Source: Pseudomonas fluorescens
GTDB taxonomy: Bacteria > Pseudomonadota > Gammaproteobacteria > Pseudomonadales > Pseudomonadaceae
Reading direction: 5' to 3'
DNA: 64,000 nucleotides
NCBI RefSeq assembly: GCF_018614655.1
Contig: NZ_JAGGOG010000005.1
Location: forward strand, 111,715-175,714
Position 1 is the first letter of the stretch; each line of letters begins with the position of its first letter. Under the pieces are notes generated by a model, which saw only the letters and a list, made by a program, of their open reading frames with translations, was not told the origin of the DNA and ran no database searches. The position numbers and the translations under genes were made by a program. Below are positions 26,433 to 34,245 of the stretch, in pieces.

Positions 26433-27205
26433 GTGAGCCCAACAAGTTGGAAATCCACCGCGTCATGCATGAAATCAAGCGCCGTCGCCTGGATGTGCTG
26501 CGGGTGGTCGACATCACTCCGCGCATGCGCCGCATCACCCTGGGCGGCGAGCAGTTGGCCGGGTTTATCAGCCTGGGCAGCGACGATCACATCAAGCTGC
26601 TGTTCCCACAGAGCGCCGCCGAACAAGCCGCGTTGGAAAGCCCGACGTTCAGTATCAAGGGTGACGGCCCCCAGCCAGCGATGCGCGACTACACGCCGCG
26701 ACGTTTCGACCTGGCCATCGGCGAGCTGGACATCGACTTCGTACTCCATGGTGATGGCCCTGCATCCACATGGGCTGAACAGGCCGCCGTGGGCCAACAC
26801 CTGTACATCGGCGGGCCCCGTGGCTCGATGGTTGTGCCGGATATCTTCGACAGCTACCTGCTGATCGGCGATGAAACCGCCCTGCCCGCCATTGCCCGAC
26901 GCCTGGAAGAATTGCCGGCCGGGCGTAACGTGCTGGCGGTGATTGAAGTGACGAACGCGGCAGAAAAACAGACGCTGGAGAGTGCGGCGGATGTCGAGGT
27001 GATTTGGGTGCTGCGTGGGGTGGATGACTTGCTGACGACTGTGCAGCAGTTGCAGGTTCCGGGCGGCTCACTCTATGCGTGGGTGGCAACCGAGACCAAG
27101 TTGTCGCGCCAGGTTCGCCGGGTACTGCTCGATACCCATAAGCTCGATGACAGCTTCGTCAAGGCCGTGGGTTACTGGCGTGCGGACGGCAGCGACGAGG
27201 AATAG
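26429..27205 (+). CDS. yqjH: Siderophore-interacting protein / ferric reductase (YqjH-like)
   Basis: A 258-residue flavoprotein of the SIP family. It has the FAD-binding beta barrel with RDYTPRRFD (about 83-91), the HGDGPASTWAEQA and GGPRGS segments, and an NAD(P)H-binding-like C-terminus ending FVKAVGYWRADGS. It should reduce ferric siderophores in the cytoplasm to release iron. Its start codon overlaps the stop of the YqjI-like regulator, so both are made from one message and controlled by that regulator, which in E. coli ties ferric reduction to nickel level. Confidence 0.88.
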   Translation: MSEPNKLEIHRVMHEIKRRRLDVLRVVDITPRMRRITLGGEQLAGFISLGSDDHIKLLFPQSAAEQAALESPTFSIKGDGPQPAMRDYTPRRFDLAIGELDIDFVLHGDGPASTWAEQAAVGQHLYIGGPRGSMVVPDIFDSYLLIGDETALPAIARRLEELPAGRNVLAVIEVTNAAEKQTLESAADVEVIWVLRGVDDLLTTVQQLQVPGGSLYAWVATETKLSRQVRRVLLDTHKLDDSFVKAVGYWRADGSDEE

Positions 27206-27266
27206 ATCTGTGGAAGGTCCCACTACCTCTTCGACGTAGCGCTGTCGCGTAGCAAACTGGGACCTC

Positions 27267-27402
27267 TGTGGCGAGCGGGCTTGTCCCGCGTTGGGGTGCG
27301 AAGCGCTCCTGATGAAGACGAATGCGGTGTATCAGGCACTCCTCTGCGCCTGGTTTTGGGGCTGCTGCGCAGCCCAACGCGGGACAAGCCCGCTCGCCAC
27401 AA
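27267..27402. repeat. REP pair, class B
   Basis: Arms TGTGGCGAGCGGGCTTGTCC and GGACAAGCCCGCTCGCCACA around a spacer with inner GCGAAGC/GCTGCGC arms. Same class as the RAYT-flanking REPs. Confidence 0.85.
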
Positions 27403-27507
27403 GAATGCGGTCGCCTGAAATTGTTTATGCAGGACTCAAGACTTTAGGGTGAAATTTTAACCCTTTAAAATCAGTAAGTTATTTTAAGTTTGATAAGAGC
27501 GGGCTTG

Positions 27508-27597
27508 TGTGGGAGCGGGCTTGCTCGCGAATGCGTAGTGTCAGCCACCGAATAAGTCGACTGACCCACCGCTTTCGCGAGCAAGCCCGCTCCCACA
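27508..27597. repeat. REP pair, class A
   Basis: Arms TGTGGGAGCGGGCTTGCTCG and CGAGCAAGCCCGCTCCCACA. A partial extra copy (GAGCGGGCTTG) sits just left at about 27497. Its right edge abuts the stop codon of the Pr6Pr gene. The stretch 27206-27597 holds only these repeats and an AT-rich spacer. Confidence 0.85.
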
Positions 27598-28236
27598 TTA
27601 TCCCTGCGGTGATTTGACGAGTTTGTCCAACCCGACAATCGCCAAGGCAATCACCACAAATCCCACCAATATCCCTCCGGCATTCACGAACACCTGTGGA
27701 TAACCCAAGGTATCCACGTCAATAAACGGATATTGATACTGCCCCAGCAAATGCCCGCGCAGCAGCACATAGGCGAAGTACACCAATGGGTAGATCACCC
27801 ACAGGCCAATGTGCGCGAACCGCAACCTGCCCTTGGGTACACAGAACCACCAATAGCCAAGAAACAGCAACGGCATCACGTCGTGGAGCAGTTCGTCGGC
27901 GATAAACTGGAACCCCTGAGGGCTCCACAAATGCCGCAGCAGCAAGCTGTAGGCCAGCCCCACCACGACGATGCTCACGGCAACCCCGCTGCCGACGGCC
28001 GGCTGCAGGAAAAACCGTCGCCCGGCTGAAGGACGACTCACTAATGCATAGCTCAACACCACCACCGCCAGAGTATTGGTGAGTACCGTGAAGAAGCTGA
28101 AAAAACTCACCAAGCCGCCCAGTAAACTGGCGTCCAAGGTCCAGCGCGAATAGAAAATCAGGTACTGCTGAATCGCCAGGCCCGCCCAGCCGGCCAGTGC
28201 CGTTACCGTCACATACCCACGCAACCTGCCGCCCAT
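27598..28236 (-). CDS. Pr6Pr family membrane protein
   Basis: A 212-residue protein with six hydrophobic segments and the Pr6Pr pattern: an N-terminal YFTxxSN-like segment appears as FSFFTVLTNTLAVVVL, and ELLHDVMPLLFLGYWWF follows in the middle. Function is unknown; the family is named for six predicted transmembrane regions. It lies 4 bp downstream of a VF530-family gene on the same strand and may be cotranscribed with it. Confidence 0.75.
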   Translation of the reverse strand: MGGRLRGYVTVTALAGWAGLAIQQYLIFYSRWTLDASLLGGLVSFFSFFTVLTNTLAVVVLSYALVSRPSAGRRFFLQPAVGSGVAVSIVVVGLAYSLLLRHLWSPQGFQFIADELLHDVMPLLFLGYWWFCVPKGRLRFAHIGLWVIYPLVYFAYVLLRGHLLGQYQYPFIDVDTLGYPQVFVNAGGILVGFVVIALAIVGLDKLVKSPQG

Positions 28237-28240
28237 ATCA

Positions 28241-28474
28241 TCAATCCTGAGGACGTTTGGTGGGCATCAGCTTGACGTACAGCCCTTCGACTTTTTCCCG
28301 CGCCCATGGCGTCTTGCGCAAGAACGACAGGCTCGACTTGATGCTCGGATCGCTGGAAAAACAGCGGATGTTGATGCGCTCGGCCAACCCTTCCCATTGG
28401 TAGTGAGCCACCAGCGCGGTGAGTACTTGTTCCAGGGTGACGCCGTGCAAAGGGTCGTTGTTTGTTGCGCTCAT
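28241..28474 (-). CDS. VF530 / DUF2132 family protein
   Basis: A 77-residue protein, start at 28474 ([18 protein letters not shown]). The family core is [14 protein letters not shown] and a conserved [17 protein letters not shown]. These small proteins are DNA-binding-fold candidates known from a structural-genomics entry (Vibrio VF530); no reaction is established. Located 4 bp before the Pr6Pr gene. Confidence 0.85.
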   Translation of the reverse strand: MSATNNDPLHGVTLEQVLTALVAHYQWEGLAERINIRCFSSDPSIKSSLSFLRKTPWAREKVEGLYVKLMPTKRPQD

Positions 28475-28572
28475 GCCGGGCCTTTTTTGCCAAAAATTGA
28501 AGAAGAAGCCGCGCACCTTAGCCGAGGGGCCACGCGGGTGGAAGCAGTGCCTTCACTATAGCCACACAAACC

Positions 28573-28593
28573 TGTAGCCGCTGCCGAGGCAGG
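28573..28593. repeat. Single REP arm, class C
   Basis: TGTAGCCGCTGCCGAGGCAG, one arm of the class C palindrome without a partner, in the gap between the VF530 gene and znuD. Confidence 0.6.
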
Positions 28594-28632
28594 GATCTGG
28601 GGAAAGTTCCCCTTCCCAGAGAAAAAAGAGAT

Positions 28633-28645
28633 GTTATATTGTAAC
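28633..28645 (+). promoter_or_regulatory. Zur-like operator upstream of znuD
   Basis: GTTATATTGTAAC, 93 bases upstream of the znuD start; almost the same 13-mer precedes rpmE2 at 9688-9700. Confidence 0.75.
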
Positions 28646-28737
28646 GACAATTATCAAAGGTATCGCTTTCGTTACCGCGTTCAGCCTTCTCTTTTTGACT
28701 CAAGGCGCCCTGTTGTGCGCCCTCCAAGGAATGACCG

Positions 28738-30768
28738 ATGTCTCTCTTCCCTTCTCGCCCACTGCTATGGCACCTCACTCCGCTGGCCGCCGCTCTGCTG
28801 ATCAGCTCCCAGGCTCAAGCGCTGGAGCTGCAACCTCAAGTGATCACCGGCAACCCACTGGGAAGCGAGCAACTCGCCTCGCCGACCACCGTACTGGAAG
28901 GCGATGACCTGACCCTGCAACAAAAAGGCAGCCTCGGCGAAACCCTGAACAAGCAGCCGGGCGTGTCGTCGTCCTACTTCGGCCCTGGCGCCAGCCGCCC
29001 GATCATCCGGGGCCAGGACGGCGACCGCATTCGGATTCTACGCAATGGCGTCGGCGCACTGGATGCTTCGTCGCTGTCCTATGACCACGCCGTGCCACTG
29101 GACCCGATCAATGTCGACCGCATCGAAATCGTTCGCGGCCCGGCCGCCCTGCTCTACGGTGGTAGCGCCATCGGTGGGGTGGTCAATACCTTCGACAATC
29201 GTATTCCCACCGAGGCGATCGAAGGCATCCACGGCGCCGGTGAACTGCGCTACGGCGGCGCCGCAACCACCCGCAGCAGCGCCGGCAAACTGGAAGCCGG
29301 CAACGGCACGTTCGCCCTGCACCTGGACGCCAATGCCCGGGAATTCAACGACCTGAAAATCCCCGGCTTCGCCCGCAGCCGTCACGCAGCTGAAAGCGAA
29401 AACGGCGACGGCAAGCGCGGTCGTCTGGGAAACAGCGACGGCCGGCAGGACGGTGGCGCAGTCGGTGGTTCCTACACTTGGGATGACGGTTACGCCGGTC
29501 TGTCCTACAGCAACTACGACAGCAACTACGGCTCACCCGCTGAGGAGGACGTGCGGATTCGCATGAAGCAGGATCACTACGCCTTCGCGTCCGAGATCCG
29601 TAACCTGCAAGGCCCCTTCACCTCGGTGAAACTCGACGCTGGCTACACCGACTACGAGCACCGGGAAATCGAAGGTGGCGAGACCGGCACCACATTCAAG
29701 AACAAGGGTTATGAAGCCCGTATTGAGGCGCGGCATCAGCCATTGGGGCCGTTCGACGGCGTAGTGGGCGCCCAAGTAACCCGCAACGAGTTTTCGGCCC
29801 TGGGTGAAGAGGCCTTCGTGCCGAAGACCGACACCAATGCCGGCGCGCTGTTTATCCTCGAAGAAATGCAGGCCACCGAGCGCCTGAAACTGAGCCTGGG
29901 CGCACGCCTGGAACACACCACCGTCGACCCGGACGCCAAGGGCAACGAGCGCTTCGCCAATGCCGACAAGTCCAACAACTTCACCGCCGGCAGCTTGTCG
30001 TCCGGGGCGGTCTATACCCTGACACCGATCTGGTCCCTGGCCGCAACCCTGGGCTACACCGAACGCGCCCCGACCTTCTACGAGCTGTACGCCAACGGCG
30101 CTCACGTCGCCACCGGCACCTATGAACTGGGCGACGCCAAGCTGTCGAAGGAAAAAGCCGTGTCCAGCGACCTGGCCCTGCGCTTTGACAATGGCACCCA
30201 TAAGGGCAGTGTTGGTGTGTTCTACAGCCACTTCTCCAACTACATCGGCCTGCTGGGCAGTGGTCGAACCTTGAATGACGAGGGCGAAGAGGACGCCAGC
30301 GGCATCCCTGAATACACATACTCCGGAGTGCGCGCCCGTTTCGCCGGCTTTGAAGCCCAGGATCACTGGAAGCTGGGCGAAGGCGCCTACGGCAAGTTCG
30401 CCCTGGAACTGTCAGGCGACTACACCCGTGCCACTAACCTGGACACCGGCGAAGCCTTGCCACGCATTGCTCCGCTGCGCTTGAACTGCGGCCTGCTGTG
30501 GGAACTGGACCGCTGGCAGGCGCGGATCGACGTCGAGCACGCGGCAGGCCAAGGCCGCGTGCCCGATAACGAAAGCGGCACCAACGGCTACACCACCCTG
30601 GGCGCCAGTGCCGGCTATCGTTTCAACGTCGGGGGCAGCCAATGGCTGGCCTTCGTCAACGGCGAAAACCTGACCAACCAGACCGTGCGTTATGCCAGCT
30701 CGATCCTGCGGGACATCGCGCCGGCGCCGGGACGCAGTGTGGAGTTCGGGTTGCGTACTACCTTCTGA
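28738..30768 (+). CDS. znuD: TonB-dependent zinc receptor ZnuD
   Basis: A 676-residue TonB-dependent receptor. Signal peptide (LLWHLTPLAAALLISSQAQA), then the plug domain with PIIRGQDGDRIRILRNGVG and the strand IEIVRGPAALLYGGSAIGGV, then VNTFDNRIP, which is characteristic of ZnuD. A His/Asp-rich loop (ARSRHAAESENGDGKRGR) lies in the early barrel, as in ZnuD zinc-binding loops. The C-terminus ends with Phe (EFGLRTTF), the usual barrel insertion signal. It imports zinc across the outer membrane. Start at 28738 follows AAGGA. The upstream Zur-like box predicts induction by zinc starvation. Confidence 0.88.
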   Translation: MSLFPSRPLLWHLTPLAAALLISSQAQALELQPQVITGNPLGSEQLASPTTVLEGDDLTLQQKGSLGETLNKQPGVSSSYFGPGASRPIIRGQDGDRIRILRNGVGALDASSLSYDHAVPLDPINVDRIEIVRGPAALLYGGSAIGGVVNTFDNRIPTEAIEGIHGAGELRYGGAATTRSSAGKLEAGNGTFALHLDANAREFNDLKIPGFARSRHAAESENGDGKRGRLGNSDGRQDGGAVGGSYTWDDGYAGLSYSNYDSNYGSPAEEDVRIRMKQDHYAFASEIRNLQGPFTSVKLDAGYTDYEHREIEGGETGTTFKNKGYEARIEARHQPLGPFDGVVGAQVTRNEFSALGEEAFVPKTDTNAGALFILEEMQATERLKLSLGARLEHTTVDPDAKGNERFANADKSNNFTAGSLSSGAVYTLTPIWSLAATLGYTERAPTFYELYANGAHVATGTYELGDAKLSKEKAVSSDLALRFDNGTHKGSVGVFYSHFSNYIGLLGSGRTLNDEGEEDASGIPEYTYSGVRARFAGFEAQDHWKLGEGAYGKFALELSGDYTRATNLDTGEALPRIAPLRLNCGLLWELDRWQARIDVEHAAGQGRVPDNESGTNGYTTLGASAGYRFNVGGSQWLAFVNGENLTNQTVRYASSILRDIAPAPGRSVEFGLRTTF

Positions 30769-30815
30769 CGCAGACCTTGCGGGCAACAAAAATCCATTGT
30801 GGTGGGCAGGCTTGT

Positions 30816-30947
30816 TGTGGCGAGGGGGCTTGCCCCCGTTGGGCTGCGAAGCAGCCCTAAAACCTGCTACGTCGGTCTATCTGAAAAAACTCAGCGATCT
30901 TATTGGGGCTGCTTCGCAGCCCAACGCGGGCAAGCCCGCTCGCCACA
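30816..30947. repeat. REP pair, class B
   Basis: Arms TGTGGCGAGGGGGCTTGCCC and GGGCAAGCCCGCTCGCCACA with inner GGGCTGCGAAGCAGCCC hairpin. Left arm carries GGGGG in place of GCGGG, so pairing is imperfect. Confidence 0.8.
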
Positions 30948-31380
30948 AGAAACCGCAGCCTCAAGCTCGGGTGTCCCAGCCCCACTGTTACCAAATACGA
31001 AACGATCCATCTTGCGAATGCCCCTTTCTCTCCTCGACGAGTGGCTTTATCCTTGTCAGCAATGACCTGAAACGTTTCACTCCCAATCCGTCCCCGACTT
31101 GCTGTGTTCTCGCCCTTGGCCCGATCACACCGGGGAGCTGTTGTCCCACTTCCTTAGAACGCGGTTTATCCCTGTCGATGTCATCCCCTGAAGACTATTC
31201 GCAGCCCTATAGACAGCGCTGTCTTTGCAACAGTGGCGCACCTGGATAAACGACGTCTCTACACACAGGTCGCATGGCCGAAAAAAAACAACACTTTTGC
31301 AGCTGAACCAAGCCCGCGCCGGATCGTCATCTACAGTGAACAAGCGCGGGACTACATTAAACGTCACGGAGAACAACACT
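30948..31380. other. Intergenic region upstream of gcd
   Basis: About 430 bases with no supportable gene on either strand; open frames here overlap the REP or lack any family pattern. It should contain the gcd promoter. Confidence 0.55.
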
Positions 31381-33792
31381 ATGAGCACTGATGGTGCTTC
31401 AAGCCCAAGCCGCCTGCTGCCCAGGCTGCTGGGGATCTTGCTGCTGATAATGGGCCTGGCCTTGCTGGCCGGGGGGATCAAGCTGAGTATGCTCGGCGGG
31501 TCGCTGTACTACCTGCTGGCCGGTCTCGGCATCACCTTGACCGGTGTCCTGCTGCTGGCTACGCGCCGTGCGGCGCTGGGCCTGTATGCAGTGGTGCTGT
31601 TTGCCAGCACCGTCTGGGCCTTGTGGGAAGTCGGCCTGGACTGGTGGCAGTTGGTGCCACGCCTGGCACTGTTGTTCGCCCTTGGCATCGTCATGCTGCT
31701 CCCATGGTTCCGCCGTCCGTTGCTGCGTGGTCAATCTGCCCCTCTGGGCACTGGCGCACTGAGCGTGGCCGTGGTCCTGGCTGGTGCTGCTGCCGTTGCC
31801 AGCCAGTTCACCACTCCGGGTGAAATCAAAGGCCAGCTCGACCGCGATGCGGTTCCGGGCATGACCAACGCCGCTCCGGCCCAACCCGATGGCGACTGGA
31901 ACTCCTACGGTCGTTCGGCATTCGGTGACCGTTACTCGCCACTGGCGCAGATCACCCCGCAAAACGCCCACACGCTGGTACCGGCGTGGACCTACCGCAC
32001 CGGCGACTTGCCTGGCCCAGGTGATCCCGGTGAAACCACCGCGGAAAACACCCCGCTGAAAGTCAACGGCATGCTCTACGTGTGCACGCCGCACAGCCAG
32101 GTGATTGCCCTTGACCCGGACACCGGCAAGGAAATCTGGCGTTTCGATCCGAAGCTCTCGACGCAAAAAGCCGAGAACTTCAAGGGTTGGGCGCACATGA
32201 CCTGCCGTGGCGTGTCGTACCACGATGACGCCGCCTACGCCGCCACCGAGCAGAGCCCGGCCACCGACGCCGCTGCTCCGGCCGCCAACGCCTGCCCACG
32301 CCGGATCTTCCTGCCGACCGCCGACACCCGCCTGATCGCCCTGAACGCCGACACCGGCAAGATGTGCGAAGACTTCGGCGACAAAGGCCAGGTCGACCTG
32401 GGCGCCAACATCGGCACCTTCGCACCAGGTGGCTACTACTCCACCTCGCCACCCGCCGTCACCAAGAACCTGGTGGTCATTGGCGGTCACGTGACCGATA
32501 ACGTCTCCACCGACGAACCAAGCGGCGTGATCCGTGCGTTCGACGTACACACCGGCAAGCTGGTGTGGAACTGGGACAGCGGCAACCCGGACGACACTAC
32601 GCCGATTGCCGAAGGCAAGACCTACACCCGCAACTCGCCCAACATGTGGTCGATGTTCGCCGTGGATGAAAAGCTCGGCATTCTCTACCTGCCGATGGGC
32701 AACCAGACCCCGGATCAGTTCGGCGGCTACCGCACCGACGCTTCGGAACTGCACGCCGCCGGCCTGACCGCGTTGGACATCGACACCGGTAAAGTGCGCT
32801 GGCACTACCAGTTCACGCACCATGACCTGTGGGACATGGACGTGGGCGGCCAGCCAAGTCTGATCGACATCAAGACCGCTGACGGCGTGAAACAAGCCGT
32901 GATGACCTCGACCAAGCAAGGCAGCATCTATGTGCTGGACCGTGCAACCGGCGAGCCGGTGATTCCGATCCATGAAATACCGGTGCCGCAAGGCGCAGTG
33001 GCTGGCGATCGTACCTCGCCGACCCAGCCCAAGTCCGACCTCAACCTGATGCCACCGCCCCTCAAGGAGCGTGACATGTGGGGCGTGACCCCGTTCGACC
33101 AGATGCTCTGCCGGATCGACTTCAAGTCCCTGCGCTACGACGGCCCGTTCACCCCACCATCGCTGCAAGGCTCGATCGTCTATCCAGGCAACTTTGGTGT
33201 GTTCGACTGGGGCGGCATTTCGGTTGACCCGGTACGCCAGATCGCCTTCGTCAACCCGAGCTACATGGCGTTCAAGTCCAAGTTGATCCCGGCGGAAAAA
33301 ATCGCCGAGCAAGGCCCGCGGGTTAGCGAAACCGAAGGTGTGCAGCCAAACAAAGGCACTCCGTATGGCGTGGTCCTGGAAGCGATGCTCTCGCCACTGG
33401 GCCTGCCGTGCCAGGCACCGGCCTGGGGTTACGTGGCAGCGGTCGACCTGACCAACCACAAAACCATCTGGATGCACAAAAACGGCACCGTACGTGACAG
33501 CTCGCCGGTTCCAATCCCCCTGACCATGGGCGTCCCAAGCCTGGGCGGGACTTTCACCACCGCCGGTGGCGTGTCCTTCCTCAGCGGTACCCTCGATCAG
33601 TACCTGCGCGCCTATGACGTGAAAAACGGCAAGCAGTTGTGGGAAGGTCGCCTGCCAGCAGGCGCTCAAACCACACCGATGACCTACACCGGCAAGGACG
33701 GCAAGCAATACGTGCTGGTCATGGCCGGCGGTCACGGTTCCCTGGGTACCAAACAGGGTGACTACGTGATGGCGTTCAAACTGCCGGATTAA
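31381..33792 (+). CDS. gcd: Membrane-bound PQQ-dependent glucose dehydrogenase
   Basis: An 803-residue quinoprotein, the exact usual length for Pseudomonas Gcd. Five N-terminal membrane helices (residues 10-150) hold the ubiquinone-interacting part; the periplasmic eight-bladed PQQ domain follows, with GDWNSYGRSAFGDRYSPLAQ at its start and repeated W-motifs. It oxidises glucose to gluconate in the periplasm and feeds electrons to ubiquinone. Start at 31381 (MSTDGASSPS) gives the proper first helix. It is monocistronic with a strong terminator. PQQ synthesis genes are not in this window. Confidence 0.95.
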   Translation: MSTDGASSPSRLLPRLLGILLLIMGLALLAGGIKLSMLGGSLYYLLAGLGITLTGVLLLATRRAALGLYAVVLFASTVWALWEVGLDWWQLVPRLALLFALGIVMLLPWFRRPLLRGQSAPLGTGALSVAVVLAGAAAVASQFTTPGEIKGQLDRDAVPGMTNAAPAQPDGDWNSYGRSAFGDRYSPLAQITPQNAHTLVPAWTYRTGDLPGPGDPGETTAENTPLKVNGMLYVCTPHSQVIALDPDTGKEIWRFDPKLSTQKAENFKGWAHMTCRGVSYHDDAAYAATEQSPATDAAAPAANACPRRIFLPTADTRLIALNADTGKMCEDFGDKGQVDLGANIGTFAPGGYYSTSPPAVTKNLVVIGGHVTDNVSTDEPSGVIRAFDVHTGKLVWNWDSGNPDDTTPIAEGKTYTRNSPNMWSMFAVDEKLGILYLPMGNQTPDQFGGYRTDASELHAAGLTALDIDTGKVRWHYQFTHHDLWDMDVGGQPSLIDIKTADGVKQAVMTSTKQGSIYVLDRATGEPVIPIHEIPVPQGAVAGDRTSPTQPKSDLNLMPPPLKERDMWGVTPFDQMLCRIDFKSLRYDGPFTPPSLQGSIVYPGNFGVFDWGGISVDPVRQIAFVNPSYMAFKSKLIPAEKIAEQGPRVSETEGVQPNKGTPYGVVLEAMLSPLGLPCQAPAWGYVAAVDLTNHKTIWMHKNGTVRDSSPVPIPLTMGVPSLGGTFTTAGGVSFLSGTLDQYLRAYDVKNGKQLWEGRLPAGAQTTPMTYTGKDGKQYVLVMAGGHGSLGTKQGDYVMAFKLPD

Positions 33793-33813
33793 CTCACCGC
33801 CAGCAGTCAGAAG

Positions 33814-33845
33814 AAGCGGCTACCGGAAGGTAGCCGCTTTTTTTT
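33814..33845 (+). terminator. Intrinsic terminator of gcd
   Basis: AAGCGGCTACC, loop GGAA, GGTAGCCGC, then eight T residues. Confidence 0.95.
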
Positions 33846-33918
33846 GCCCACGGCCCTTGTCTCCGTCCTGACATAGGTATTTATACAATTGCGCAGGGGG
33901 CCGATTTCTGTCGATACC

Positions 33919-34234
33919 GTCATCAGGCAAGCGCCAATCTCGGCTCATGCATTCGGCCCGTTGTAGCCGCTGCCGAGGCACGAGGCTGCGATAAGGGCCG
34001 CAGGACCTTCAACGGTTGAGAGACTGGCGACTGCTGCGCAGCCGATCGCAGGCTACGCCAGCGGCTACAGAGGATGGTGCCCGTCATCGGGCAAGCGCCA
34101 ATCTCGGCTCATGCATTCGGCCCGTTGTAGCCGCTGCCGAGGCACGAGGCTGCGATAAGGGCCGCAGGACCTTCAACGGTTGAGAGACTGGCGACTGCTG
34201 CGCAGCCGATCGCAGGCTGCGCCAGCGGCTACAG
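33919..34234. repeat. Tandem duplication of a 164-base unit carrying class C REPs
   Basis: Two adjacent copies, period 164 bases (33919 and 34083), nearly identical (differences include CATCAGG/CATCGGG and GGCTACGCC/GGCTGCGCC). Each contains a full REP pair with arms GTAGCCGCTGCCGAGGCACG and GCAGGCTRCGCCAGCGGCTA. A diverged third copy lies at 38980-39113. Confidence 0.9.
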
Positions 34235-34245
34235 GGAGCGGTGTT

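Noticed and set aside
30692..31249. 185-codon frame between znuD and gcd
   Set aside because: It starts inside znuD and runs through a REP.
31399..33735. Long open frame antisense to gcd
   Set aside because: Gcd is full-length with recognised motifs; the mirror frame is a composition artefact.
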